64,000 nt of DNA from Argopecten irradians (Eukaryota > Mollusca > Bivalvia > Pectinida > Pectinidae), in the NCBI RefSeq assembly GCF_041381155.1, contig NC_091144.1, positions 14,951,544 to 15,015,543 of the forward strand, in the 5' to 3' direction. Both the position numbers and the translations under genes were made by a program. The notes beneath the pieces were generated by a model that saw only the letters and a program-made list of their open reading frames with translations, did no database searches and had not been told where the DNA came from. The stretch's first letter is position 1. Every line of letters begins with the position of its first letter. Shown one piece after another: positions 33,760-46,142 of this stretch.

Positions 33760-36700
33760 CTGTAAGTGAAACAATAAACACAAATTAGGTTTACTCTTCT
33801 CCTCTATGTAGATTAGCCAAGACACAAACTATAACGGACAGTTGTACACCAGAAGTTATGGTAAATTAATAATTCTGTATCTAATATTTGTTTTTAAGAC
33901 GTATAAAAACTTGCAATGAAGGTTCCTACGTTTTCAGATAGCTAGAACTCTTTCTTTCTTTGATATCAATTAATGCAGCATCAAGCAGGCCATCTTACCT
34001 CAATTTCAAATGTACGAAGCGCCTTCCTGTAACCTCCGCCGATGGGTGGCGTTAGCCTCAACACTTCCTTCACTACATCCCGGGTGTATTTAAGTTTGTT
34101 TATTGTATCATATGGAATGTCAACATCAATGCTGTCCGTCAATCCGTATCTAGCAAGTTCGTCGACAATTTTCAGCATTACCTCCGGATGCTTTGTTAAT
34201 TGCAAGACTAAAGTACATGCTGCACTGGAGGTTGTCTCGTGCCCGCGGCAAAGAGAAGTTCAAGACCAACGTCCTTCGCCTCCTCCAAAGTGAGTTTTCT
34301 CTCCTCCCTCCAAGTCCATCATCAGGCTCAGCGCGTCCATGAAGCCGTGTGGGGACCCAGAGCCTTGCTTTCTCTCCTTGATGCACACCTCTATTTTTTG
34401 TAGAAGTGCGTCCCGGGCTTTCATTCCCTGTGAACATAAGATAGAGGGAGTGAAAACGTGTTCTTTGAATTTCACCAAATTACGCTTAGATAGGTAAAAG
34501 TATCGCATAACTTCAAAAATCTTGATTGAAAAATACGCAATAAAAAAAAACAAAAAAAATAATTATCAAAACGCATGGACTGTATAACTTTTTCTGACAA
34601 ACATGTCATATAAACTTTTTCAATGTTTATTTAAATTTTGAAATTTCCAATTCACACAAACCTTGTATAGACCAAGTCCCGGGATACAGACAGGCAGGCT
34701 AAACAGACTTCCCAGAAAAGTCTCGAAATGTCCCATCAGTCTACTTTTCTCTGGTCTGTCCATTTCGATTCCCAATAGCACACGGCAGGTGAGCTCAAAG
34801 TTCAAACTTTTGAACTCCTTATAACCTAGGATATTTGATGTTTCACACCAGTTCCTGATGTAGTCCCGAACCACCTCTAATACGACAGGGGTGTAAGAAC
34901 TAATAGCTTCGTGGGTAAACGCTCGCAGTATAGCCTTCTTTCTGATGGAATGGGTGAGACCTTTTGAGGATGAAAGACTTCCGTCTCCGAGTAACATACG
35001 GGTACTCCGCGGCCATTCTGTCGTCACTCGGAAGTTCTCGCCAGCCATTATTTGCTTGACTCCCTTTATGCCTACAATCCTGATCGTGGGTTTCCCGAGC
35101 ATGTGAGTCCGGTAAATGTTGCCGTGTTGTTTTCTTTTTTCATCGAAAAACTTTCGTCCCTGAAATGGGTTAAGCGTTTTAATTTGATCACTCAAAAATG
35201 TCAATTAAGATAATGCACCAATAAAAGGAACGAAATAATTCCTAAGAAAGCTGTTTAAAAAGTGGTTATTAATTCTCAGTTTATGGGCTTAATTTAATTA
35301 CTAAGAATTTAAAGATTGAGAGTTATGTTGATAATTTTTTTATGAGATCATGAAAATATTTATTTCCATTAATTTCTGATAATATGGTTATTATCTTCAA
35401 ACATTGTGTTACCTTGAAAATGAAGTGAATCGTTTCTCCAATGACTGGAAAACCGGCACTTCCGGGAGGTAGCGGAAGGGAACATGACGGGTCGCGTGAG
35501 CACCAGACGAAAATGTTCCACAGTAATGTTGAGACAGCAAACAAGATAGCTGGACAGACAACGGGTAAGATGACCACTTCTAAGATGTACACGAGTAAGG
35601 CAATCGTAGATCTGTTAAAACAAAATTAAAAAATGAAATGATATAGGCTTATCAAAGAAGACACCATTCAAATCGCAACAACTCGGAGAAATTTCCGACG
35701 ATCTTCGTTATAAATTGTTATATTTCTTGAGATTGCTGGACATTCCTCAGAGATGTTGTGATTGACAATCCGTTTTAAAGTCTCCACAATTACACTAAAA
35801 CTACTATACGTCAACTTATTTTTGAATGCGATTAATTTCCACGTCTTTGCGAGTGCATAGAATTCACATGCACACACAGACACTGTGTTAATAAGTGTCA
35901 ACTGCATATCAATGTTATATAGACCTTTGAATTCTAAATACACGGAAATGAAATCGCCATCACAAATTGTGGGGCAACAAAACGCGCAATGAAAATTGAT
36001 TTTGCGTCAGAGATTTTCACTGCTTAGCTTCATTTTAGTCTTTTATAGATAACAAAATAGCGTCAAAGCAAATTTATTTTGTTTCAAAATTTGTTGTAAT
36101 GTATTGTTCTCAAAGATGTAGATATTTTAGCAGCGATTTTTTTAGATTGTTTGAATATTGCTAAGAATGTCTTTCTTTATTTCTATTTGAACCTTTTGTG
36201 ATATGTCATACAGAAGTTGGATTGCATCATGCAAGCTACAGTTTAAGAGCCTTTTGAATTGTATTAAATGTTCCTTCATTCATTTTATACGTTAGGGCAA
36301 ACTATTTGTAAAACACCCATGATATTGCACAATGAATCAAACTTGTTTGGGGTTGGATATCCAGGTTACATTTTTGATAAACACCGTGTTACTTAGTGTT
36401 ATGTAATAGCGACATTTACGTCACAGCTACGTCACAAAACAAGTGATGAAATTTCACCTTAGGCATCACACGTACAGACCAGGCAGTGTCTAGACATCTT
36501 ACCTGTACCATCGCAGATTTATGGGATAGCCAAGGTGTGTTTTGTGACCAAATGTTAAATACATGCACACTGTAGAAAACAACAGCCATAAAAAACGCAT
36601 GGAATACACTTTAGAATATGAAATTAAAGAAAAACGCGGTCCGTTTAGTTTAATTAGATTAATAAACATTCTGTTCATTAAAGTTATTTGAAAAAAGGCA

Positions 36701-37376
36701 TTTTAAAATTATTGAAATGTTGAGAAAAGACTTGAGAAAAAATAAGGTTTACTTCTAAACTTTTGATTTTTATTTTCTGAAAACATAACCCGACATTTAA
36801 ACGGAATAATTGAATTAAACGTAACACGGAGAAAATAATACCATGAACTAAGATTTTAGATGCAATCAATGGAAGGAAAAGCATTTAGAAAATATTGAAA
36901 ATGAGCTGAGACAATAAAATTATTTTTAATTTCATTATTGTTTTCGACAAATTCATGATTCATATAATGTACATATTATTTATATCGACATACCTGACAT
37001 TTTTCGATTGTTTGTTTTTTTTAGTTTAAATAATTGCAATGTTTATAAGCTTACAGACGTGTCATCCTGATCTTTGAAACGTAACATGATTAAGTTATAG
37101 AATGTGATCTTTTAAATACATTGTAGTCAATTCTATTTAATTATTACGTTAAAAATGTCCCTTTTTGGAGCATCAGATACAAAGTAGAAATGATATCAAT
37201 AATTTCCTCTTTTACAATTTTTTTCCACAAATTTTGTTAGCTTACCTTGGCGTGTCTAAATGATGGTCCGTGTTGTTAGTAATGAAATAATTCCGGCTTG
37301 AACAATTTTCTAAACATTTTGACAACCCTAGACTAGAGTTCGTCATTGTAGTATAAAATAGTACAGTCTCTGACAT
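33406..37376 (-). CDS. cyp26: CYP26-like cytochrome P450, five exons, 536 aa
   Basis: Coding exons 37246-37376, 35413-35611, 34662-35159, 33999-34427 and 33406-33759 join in phase. After a 46-residue leader comes a hydrophobic anchor (about residues 47-78), then the proline-rich hinge LPLPPGSAGFPVIGETIHF, which is very close to the CYP26 hinge. Also present are the I-helix AGHETT (only after two compensating indels), the ExxR motif EVLR, the DPDRW motif, and the haem loop FGGGKRACAGKEFA with Cys475. The end, CPTDNLPMVF, also fits CYP26. CYP26 enzymes are ER monooxygenases that hydroxylate and clear retinoic acid. The substrate in molluscs is not established. Vertebrate members are about 500-520 aa, so the excess here is the N-terminal leader. 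A different clan member with CYP26-like sequence cannot be excluded. Confidence 0.85.
33999..34427 (-). CDS. cyp26: CYP26-like exon 4: I-helix with two compensating indels
   Basis: The acceptor is GTTCACAG and the donor ATTGAG|GTAAGA. The exon is 429 bp, exactly 143 codons. It reads GMKARDALLQKIEVCIKERK...MMDLE, then the expected EERKLTLEEAKDVGLELLFA is in the +1 frame from a CCC run at 34306-34308. The original frame resumes near 34240-34244 with RGHETTSSAACTLVLQLTK. As written, the uncorrected frame meets TGA. The net length is intact, so the exon is probably functional with sequence errors, or recently damaged. The ExxR helix (KEVLRLTPP) follows. Confidence 0.8.
34662..35159 (-). CDS. cyp26: CYP26-like exon 3
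   Basis: The acceptor is CATTTCAG and the donor TACAAG|GTTTGT. It has 166 codons, including HGNIYRTHMLGKPTIRIVG, a WPRSTRMLLGDGSLSSSKG stretch, HSIRKKAILRAFTHEAISSY (C-helix region) and SLFSLPVCIPGLGLYK. All are characteristic of CYP26-type enzymes. Confidence 0.88.
35413..35611 (-). CDS. cyp26: CYP26-like exon 2: membrane anchor and hinge
   Basis: The acceptor is TTTTAACAG and the donor TTCAAG|GTAACA. It encodes the hydrophobic anchor IALLVYILEVVILPVVCPAI and onward, then LPLPPGSAGFPVIGETIHFI. It ends on a whole codon. Confidence 0.85.
37246..37376 (-). CDS. cyp26: CYP26-like exon 1: luminal N-terminal leader
   Basis: ATG at 37376 starts MSETVLFYTTMTNSSLGLSK and ends DHHLDTP plus AG|GTAAGC. 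The AG joins the A at 35611 to make Arg, in exact phase. The leader has three N-glycosylation sequons (Asn13, Asn24, Asn34) and would face the ER lumen. The exon is too short to stand out as an open frame. Confidence 0.7.
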
Positions 37377-37519
37377 GTTTAACACTTATTAGAACACTTA
37401 TTGTCCTTGTAAAATTGTCTTTGTATGCTAACTGTTGGTGACCGGATGGTGGCCGGAGAGGTTAATCGACTGACCACTACTCCTGCACTATAATAACTGA
37501 ACTTAAAAGACCGAAGTTC

Positions 37520-37567
37520 TATTTATATGAGGCTTTGGTCAGGTATTGGTCAGTTCGTGGCCTGACC
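37520..37567 (-). promoter_or_regulatory. P450 core promoter: TATA box with DR5-type half-sites
   Basis: On the minus strand TATAAATA (37520-37527) lies about 145 bp upstream of the start codon. Immediately upstream are TGACCA-N5-TGACCA (37536-37541 and 37547-37552 on the plus strand as TGGTCA-N5-TGGTCA) and another TGACC near 37563. The half-site differs from the AGGTCA consensus at its first base. A further TGACCA-N6-TGACCG (DR6) lies at 38125-38142. Confidence 0.5.
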
Positions 37568-37639
37568 GGGTGACAGTGTTACAACTAGGCCTGTCTACGT
37601 AATCACACCAATCACAAAACATTCATCACAGCTTCCATA

Positions 37640-40600
37640 TGGGGCCCTAAGGGGCAACGACTGGACGCTCGGCGGACGACACACATACAGTTGACGCACG
37701 TAGTCTTAGTTTCTGGCGTTGTGTATTTGCCCCGAAGAGTCATTTATTGTGAAATAACATCAAGAAAACTAAATGTTTTACCCAATGTTTTGATTCACAT
37801 GTAAATATCATCTAAAAACGCTCTTAGGTTTCTTTGTTTTCATTTCTTTGATTGTGTCCTTGTTCCTCTCTTTCGTTAAGGTGGTTTTATTACTGTGCTT
37901 TAAACTTTCAAAAGTTTTCATGAAAAGTTGCTAATATGAAACAACTGCAATAAGTTACAAATCGTGTTAATTTTACTTGCTATCTTGTTCCTATCGGAGC
38001 CCAATTATACAAGTTCATTGATGCTGAGCGCGGGAACATGTGACCTTTCTCTTGTGACCCCATGACCCCGGCACGGGGACAAGTCACCGCAAGCGTCCAT
38101 TCTTCCCCCTCCCACTCACAAAACTGACCACCAAACTGACCGGAAATATGTTGTCCAAGCAGCATCTGTTAGGATAGCGCTTGAGTCATTAGGCGATAAA
38201 GGAATGTTTAAAAGGGGCAAAGTTTGGATAATTTCCTCAATAAACTTTACACCGTACGTAGAAATTCAAAAACCTTTACGAATAACAATCGAGTCAAAAA
38301 AGCTACAGAACACCTCTTTATGGATAACATAATTACAAATCTGATTATGGCTTGACGAAAAACTTTATCCACAACATATTTTCAATGTCAAGTACAATTA
38401 ATATAAACAAAGATGATTCTAATGGGCAAATAAGTAAGTAGGCTAGCCAATTGGTTCATAATATTTAAATTTTGAAATTTCAACTATTTTATATTATTAT
38501 GCGTCCACATGACGGAGGACTAATTTGAATCATTTGTCCTTGTCTCCGAACATTGTTTCCATGTTGGTTGGCTTTCAATCGAGCAGATGACATCGACGTT
38601 TGTCTTTCTCCAAAGTTGTTCTCAGCATTTTGTCTTTTGTTAAAGTGGCATCTTATGTGTCTATTTAACATTTGTATGCTTTTCAATTGATCGTCCCACC
38701 ACTGTCAAGCCTCAAGATTATCATTGCCTTGTCTTTGATTAGTGCGGTTATGTTACAGTATATGTCTTGGCGCAATTTACATGGTTTGAGTGTGCCCTTA
38801 AAATGATCCCCTGTGTTAGTGCTAAAACCGACATTATTTTACATGTACATTGTATATCTATATTGCGCTACATAATTACGTTTGACAAATTACAAAATGT
38901 ACATTATTATGAGTGCCAATAGAGTTCGTTGCATTGTTTTGCATGTCTTGTTAAATAATCTTAATAAATGTGTAATGATACAAACTAGGAGACGTTTAGC
39001 ATGATTTGATGTATAATTAATGATAGTCTTACTGTTATTACAGTTGTAGGATCTCATCATGATTTAATAAAAAAAGTAATCGATGCTAATTCATTTTTAC
39101 ACTATGTTAGTCATTTGTACGACTGTTAATATTATAGGGAGAGGGCATGCGTAGCCATTTTGCCTGTTGCCCAATTCCAATTGTTTTTAACATCTGACAA
39201 TGAAATTTTCTGAAATGAAAATGCATATTATATCATATTCAGTTTCCTATATATTAACAAACTATCATATTATCAACTAATATCGTAATAATAAAAGCCG
39301 TTGCCTTTTACAGCATCACCTGGATTGCAATTATTGTATTTTTTTTGTTAACATTGCGCTGATGTACTAACTTTGTATGTAATATCCCACGAATTGTTAG
39401 ATAATTTGATAGCAAATAAACAATAATGTAAAACCATCATTAGCTACGTATGTAGAAATTTTTATTTACATTTAATATAAATTAACATGAATAATGTTTA
39501 ATATTATGTAAAGAAATATTCAATTAAAACGAAAATAAATCATAGAATTATAGTGCATTTATCAATAAACCCAGTCGAAACATATGAATAACATACCGCA
39601 AGGGGTTAGCTATAATGATTTATTGACATTTTCATGGACCAAAAGTAAGCATTGATCAAACAAACAACGCATTTTAACAGCAGTATTGTATGTGTTCGAT
39701 ATTTACGATCTTCTGCTGTGAAAATATTATTGCAACATATCTGGATACTTAATTTGTCGGTTAAGTTTCCATTAACGTCTGAAACAGTCTGTTTGTTGGT
39801 TTCTTAAAATTGTTCGCCATATAAGAGTTCGTGTGTCTGGCTAACATACAAGAACATTCAGTTTTAATGAGAGAAATTAGCCCAAATTTCTAGCTGCACT
39901 TTTAACTTTTAACTACGAAATACCTTCACTATAGTGGTATTACTCTCCACTAGAACAGTAATAGCAAGATTTAAAATAGCGGATCGCAGATTATCTTTAT
40001 AAATAAAACTGGTAAACAAAAACTTGAACCTTTGACTTTTAAATGAACTCCCAAATCTTCGGGTCAGCCGACGTTCAACAAAGCTGTTACGTAAGAACCA
40101 AGAATGAGGGCAGTTATGTACTCCACAGATTTGCCCTTATTTATGGGTCAGCGTTGCCTTCCTTCAACATTGATACCACTAAAACAAACACACGTTAGAC
40201 TATAAGACCAATACGATAACCCCGTGACTACCTTTATATTTACAGTTCATATATCTTGCGTAATTATACAGTGATTATGAACCGACTACTAAGGACACAC
40301 ACAGGGTGTGTACCTCACGCGTTTGTAACCTCGCTTCAGCTCTCACCATTTAAAGCCAAATGGGATTTATTTTATGAATGGGTATCACATTCGCCCAGTC
40401 ACAAATGCGGTCAAATACTTCATTCATGATTCCGCTACAAAAGGTCATGCGTTTCACGGCCATGGCCAGCTGCCATTTGTGAAAAAATATCCCCACTAAT
40501 TTGGTCACAACAAATCACATGAGTGAATGTATTCGTCGTCAGCGATGAAATAACACCGTAGATAATGGTCATCCTATTATGCCAAGTCTATAAGGGTCCA

Positions 40601-41340
40601 TGTCAGTCAAAAAAAAAACCCGTTTTTTTTTCTTTTACGATGTAGATCACAATTTGAAACTTTACTTTTTATAAATGCGGTATTTGAATTTTGGTCTACG
40701 TTATTCATCAAAAGGAGAAACGATTCGTTTTAATATTGAAATGGTTAGAAAAGGTGCTTCCTATCTATTTATTGTGTGGATAATATTGACTAAACCTGTG
40801 TATGTTTTATAGTTATCCGCCCAATCGTGACGCTTACTTTTTCATATAAATGATAAGAAAGCTGTAGGCAATATACATGTATGTGGTTACAAAATCAAGC
40901 GTTTTCCTGTTCAAAGAAAACTTCCAGCGATACTCGGTCAAACAAATGGTAACGGTACCTGTTTTAGAAAGCGGTACCAGTGAACATTATGGAATGATAC
41001 ATCTTAACGAGTTCTGTCTTTCTTCCGCTCTTAACACATATTTAGCTAAATGACGAACATCTTGACAAGTAAAACTCTGGCATCACTCGTAAACTATGGT
41101 GTAACCGATACTAATGATTGAATTCCCCTGATTGAATTCCCCTTGTAAACTTGACAAGGGTATTGCATGATGTACTGGCTTGTAAATGATTATTGGGGTC
41201 CACTTATTGGACCAATGGTGTGACGGGGAAATTACTTGACACAATAAATACTGGTTTCATAGCAATATTTTACTTAAACTTAACAGTTCGATGAAACTTT
41301 CTTCATTATCAAATTTCGTTTTGTTCATATGTATATGCAA
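37640..41340. other. Gene-free stretch upstream of the P450
   Basis: It is AT-rich. Apart from the DR6 GGTCA pair near 38125 no gene or clear repeat was recognised. Confidence 0.4.
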
Positions 41341-41350
41341 GAAATATAAA

Positions 41351-41410
41351 GTTTGTTTGATTATTTTAACGTCCTATTAACAGCCTGGGTCATGTAATTA
41401 TCGTGTGTGA
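41351..41410 (-). mobile_element. SINE tail fragment
   Basis: TTTAACGTCCTATTAACAGC is the reverse complement of the SINE tail at 25785-25805. Confidence 0.6.
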
Positions 41411-42220
41411 AGTGTCAAGTGTGTATTTTGGGAAACTATAAATATATAAAGTGCTTGCGGACTTTGATGTATCATTATTTATAAGTTATTTCCGATTTAA
41501 AGGTAAAACCCGACTGTAAGGATAACTGATGGACATGGTTAAAGATTGATCATGATTACGTTACACTGTAGCTTTTGAAAACTAATTTGTTATTGCAGGA
41601 ATTTGATGATCGGTATGAGGTATTGTAATTAAGATTATTTGAAAAATGCTTGTGATTTGAATGTTAAATTAATCATTTGTATTTGAAGATGGCTTTGTAA
41701 CGGTTAATCACACATTGTACTTGAGTGATTATTGGAAAATGGAGAATGCTTTTGTGAAAAAGTAGGATCTTGGAATTAGTTAGGAGGTATTATATATTGC
41801 GGATTATTTAATGAATATTGAAGGATGGATGTCAAGGTTTTCCTTCTGCTGGCCATCACAGCTTAGTCACATTTTTTGCTTTCCAATTTAATAAAGAATC
41901 GCGATCATGATATGCTATAGTGTATGAACTTATGCATGGTTTGTTAGGATATTCAACGTTCATTCTATTGATATTATTTGAATACATTTTCATATTGATG
42001 TAGTACAACTGTAAATAATAAATACAGAATAGTTTAAACTTTCTTTATTTGAATTATTGATACAACAATAAAATATGATATTCTAAGTTTAAGATTACAC
42101 ACTATTTCGAGAAATACAGAAACTTTGCACTAAATTTATCATATAGCTTTATGGGATGAACATGAAGTTGACATTATCTAGACATCGTATTGTTAGGCAA
42201 GTAAAATACCAAAGAATATA

Positions 42221-42367
42221 ACTGGTGTAGGTGCAGTAATTCAACAAATTATTTTTTACCTAAGTTTATTATCACTCTCCTCTTCTCGTTATCTATTTAA
42301 TTATAATTTGGTAAATGGTGGTAAAATTTGGCAAAATAGTTAGTTGAATTACTGTACCTACATCAGT
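42221..42367. mobile_element. ~147-bp hairpin element
   Basis: GGTGTAGGTGCAGTAATTCA on the left mirrors TGAATTACTGTACCTACATC on the right. Inner arms TTTTTTACC / GGTAAAATTT also pair. Confidence 0.75.
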
Positions 42368-42492
42368 AATATTCTGTGGTATTTAACTTCAACTTCTACA
42401 ACTTATTCATCTTCTAAAGGGATGTGATAAATTTCCAGGTATGTCTAAACAAGATATTACATAAAATATTGCAGAAGATTATAAGTCTCTTC

Positions 42493-42629
42493 CGTATATG
42501 TACACATGGAGGATAGGAATATTCCACCCGAGGAGTCATAAAATGTGGTAAAACCCGAAGCTTTCCGAGGGTTTTACCACATTTTCTGACCCCGAGGATG
42601 GAATATCCCCTATCCTCCATGTGTATATA
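42493..42629. mobile_element. ~137-bp palindrome centred on AAGCTT
   Basis: ACATGGAGGATAGGAATATT...GTGGTAAAACCCG and its inverse CGGGGTT-like arm ending ATCCTCCATGTGT pair over almost the full length. Half-copies occur at 52030-52080 and 18490-18525. Confidence 0.8.
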
Positions 42630-43080
42630 ATGAAATAGTCTTTTTCTCTCATATCATTACCAAATTTCCGTTAAAATACCTGCCGGTCCTTTATTTTACT
42701 TCATTTTTTTCCGATTTGTTATTACATAATTTTATGCTAAAACAATAAAATATCCTTAAAAAGCAAACCCGTTTATGGCAAACTAAAAGTTTACGGACAA
42801 AGTAAGATCATTTTGTTGTATCTTATCTGGGTGAATGTATAATTCTCTGAAAAATATTTCGTGGCCTGACCGACTTTTATCCTGTACCCTATCACATCGT
42901 AAACGTTTGCGTACATTCGCGAAATATATAGCGCCAATAATGTGTGTTACATGTATTTCAGTTTTAACGAAAACATTATTGTCATTTTGAAGAAACGTAG
43001 CGGTAAGTTTTACTGTTTTGTCACTTCAGTCAAAGCTCTGCGTCATACGTGACGTCAAGACTTCCGTCGGAATTCCATTC

Positions 43081-43400
43081 ATATATCAAATCAAATATAA
43101 AAAATCAAATAAAAATGAAATCAAATAATATAACGATAAATGAAAATAATACAATGATAACACCAAATAAAACAGTGGTAGATGTAAATCATATAAATAT
43201 GTCACCAAATCAAATAATGGTGAAATCGATTGATATAATGATACAAGAAAATAATATCATGACAAATGAAAATAAAACAATAGTAAAAACAAATGAAACA
43301 TTGACCATAACAAATCAAATACAGATACAATGATACCATATATTGATAAGATCAAATCATATAATGATAAAACCATATAATATAACGAAAAAACAAATTC
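43081..43400. repeat. Degenerate AAATCAAATAATGATA low-complexity tract
   Basis: Short A-rich units (AAATNAAATA, AATGATA) recur irregularly. The 94-codon Asn/Ile/Thr-rich open frame over it is most likely an effect of composition. Confidence 0.6.
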
Positions 43401-44940
43401 ATATAGTATATTTGAATCATACGAGACAGCTATGGCGTTCCATAGATGGTTTTTTTTTGTATAAGACTTTGTCCTGTACTTCGCGCACGGTATAGACGGA
43501 TATGTCATATCATGGTTGAAACATGTGTTAAATTGGAAGCATGTATTAAATATTTCAGATTTGTGAGGTATATTAATTTACAGCTTGCTAAAATCAATAA
43601 AATTTTCAAATGTTATACACTAGTGATTTAGAAGCTTACCAACAAGTGGCCGTTGTTTACCATGTTTGTCGCTCTTGAAATAGTTTTTGAAGAAGTTTTA
43701 ACTTCTAACGAGAGTTCAGATAATCATAATAAATAACAATCACACGTTGGGGAACTCGTTCTTTATTTACCCGTTTTTAACTTTATCTTTGCTCCATAAC
43801 ATTTAGTACCCTAACAGAGAGTCTGCTGTAAATTCTTTGAATAAGCAACTACTTGTTGTGAATGCATTGTCATAATGAGGAAAAACGGTATAAAGCTAGT
43901 ATATTAATAATCCGAAATAAAAGGCCAAAATAGATAAATTCAAAGTAAAATCAAAATCATTTCTATGGAATATATATTCAGCCACTATAGGGCCTTCTTC
44001 AGGCCGAAATCATTGTAGAATAGCACTATAAAATGTCCAAAGTTAAATGCCAATCAGAATCAAGATATGTTGGAGATGACCAATGAGAGGCATTTTAGGT
44101 GTTAACACACTGGTATATGTAAAGATAAACAATAATTTATTGCTATGGGGTTTGTCACATGATTGTGTGGTGTTTTTTCCGTGAAATTCGTCGAGGAAGA
44201 CTATTTAGATATAGAAAAAGCACATAAAAATCAGATGTCACCAGGTTATTTTTTTCTTCCGGGATTGCTTAAGACATGTACTAATGACTTAATATTCCGA
44301 ATTCTAAGGACTTTTATACACTATTTCTTCCCTTAACATATAAAGAATATGTCACTATATCATATTTGATACCTTCAGTAGGAGAAATAGAATTCATGCT
44401 TATATCAAATAAAAAATATTTTCCACAATTAAACGATATATTGCATCCAAATTGTCATGTCTTTTTTCTGAAAAAAAATATCTGAAGAATAAACGATTTT
44501 TCACATTGCGTAAATAAAAAATGACATTTTTACAATAACAAAATCCGATAAAAAGTATACCTCACCATTGTTTCTGATACCATTTAGATTTTGCTCTTAA
44601 AAGGCTTAAGTATGCGAATCCGTTGTACCCTTCAACGTCTATATTATTAATTTATCCTTGAAAGTTTTCTATATCTATTATATTATTGGAGCATACAAGA
44701 TAACTACATATTATGGTCATAGCTTATTTATTTATTTATTTTTAGAATCACAATAAGACCAGAGCTAATTTTGAGTTGCTTCTTAAACAGTTTTTGATTC
44801 TATTACCGAACTGTTTGAAAGTGTACGTTAACAAGTGAATATTTTGATAATATCACATGTCTTGTCTGTTACATGCACTATGTTCTGTGGCCTTTTGTGT
44901 AACAGACATGCATCCGACAAGACAGGATATGTAATAAACT
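43401..44940. other. Gene-free stretch
   Basis: No gene recognised. It is AT-rich. Confidence 0.4.
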
Positions 44941-44950
44941 TATAAATTAC

Positions 44951-45371
44951 AGTGCGTTCCATTTGCGGATTCGTACCAGTTGTACTAAATAGATACAGCA
45001 CCGCCAAATGGAACGCGTTTGGATTTTTCCATGATAGCGGCACCCATATGAAAGATACGCTTCTAATATAAAAGCCAAGTATTTTTAGTGTTAACAATAA
45101 ACTGAATATAAGTAAAACTCTAATAGTTTAGGCATACATTGAAATAAATAATCGCGTAATTCAATCGGATATAAATACTGCCTGTCTTGTTTTCACCAAT
45201 GAAAACATTTCGACGACAAATACAAGATCCCCCATCTTTGATCCAAGTGGTACGCTTCTGAAAATAAATCACTAGTACTGGTTCTATTCGGTTCGGCTGA
45301 TACAGCGCGTCCCATTACAGATACACCAGATCCGTACCGGTACAACTGGTACGAACCCGTAAATGGAAATA
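44951..45371. mobile_element. ~420-bp element with inverted ends
   Basis: GCGTTCCATTTGCGGATTCG...TACCAGTTGTAC is mirrored by GGTACAACTGGTACGAACCC..TAAATGGA. An inner hairpin (44951-45016) uses the same GCGTTCCATTTG end. Confidence 0.65.
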
Positions 45372-46142
45372 GTTATCAGATTAATCACAGTTTAACGACA
45401 ATTTTCAAATCAAGATTAAATAATTTTTGAATTAAATAAATTTGTATGGTCTATGACTTCTATATTTACCGAATTTTGCAAAGTTCGTATTCGCAAAGTT
45501 TTTAAACAACTGAATATGAATATTAATATTTGAATTTGGACAAGGTAAAACTCGCAAGTCAAACTTTGTAGGGATTGAAATCTGGAGTGGTCATTTGAAC
45601 CTTTTACATTGTTATGTGTTAGGTACATACGTGTCATGTTTAGCCTTAATTTGGATGAGATCCCCGATTAAAACTTAAGTACTAAATTATATGAGGTTAA
45701 TAATACTATAAAACCTTGGTACAATACAAGGTTAAAAGTTTTAGGGAAGACTTCAGTGGTTAAATCTTTATAATGTGTTTAGCAAAACCAAATGAGTAGT
45801 TTTTAATGGAGCTATAAAGCATCGTTACAATTTCATTTGGAACGGAAGAGAAAGAATAACTAGAAAGCAAATTATTCAGGATTACACTTTATGGCGGATG
45901 CAGAATGACGAACATACAGTCTATTAACAAAGCATTAAAATTAACATGGCTATGAAGAAACACAAATTCCAGTTGGAATCTTTTTTTAACTTGACTCCGG
46001 TTCCGGCCTTTCCTTCAGAGTGAAATCGCATAGTAAATACATAGTAAATGATATCATGTGACTATATTTCATTAACTCGATTTAAAGAGTTACGCAATGC
46101 GTTATGGATAAGTAGAGAGTGACGGAAAATTTTGTTGATGTC

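Noticed and set aside
33413..33769. 118-codon plus-strand open frame
   Set aside because: Exact antisense of the P450 haem-loop exon.
36500..36540. Alternative P450 first exon ATGGTACAG|GTAAGA
   Set aside because: It ends on a complete codon, whereas exon 2 needs two extra bases; the exon at 37246-37376 fits.
42414..42620. 68-codon open frame
   Set aside because: Lies on a palindromic element and reads through both arms.
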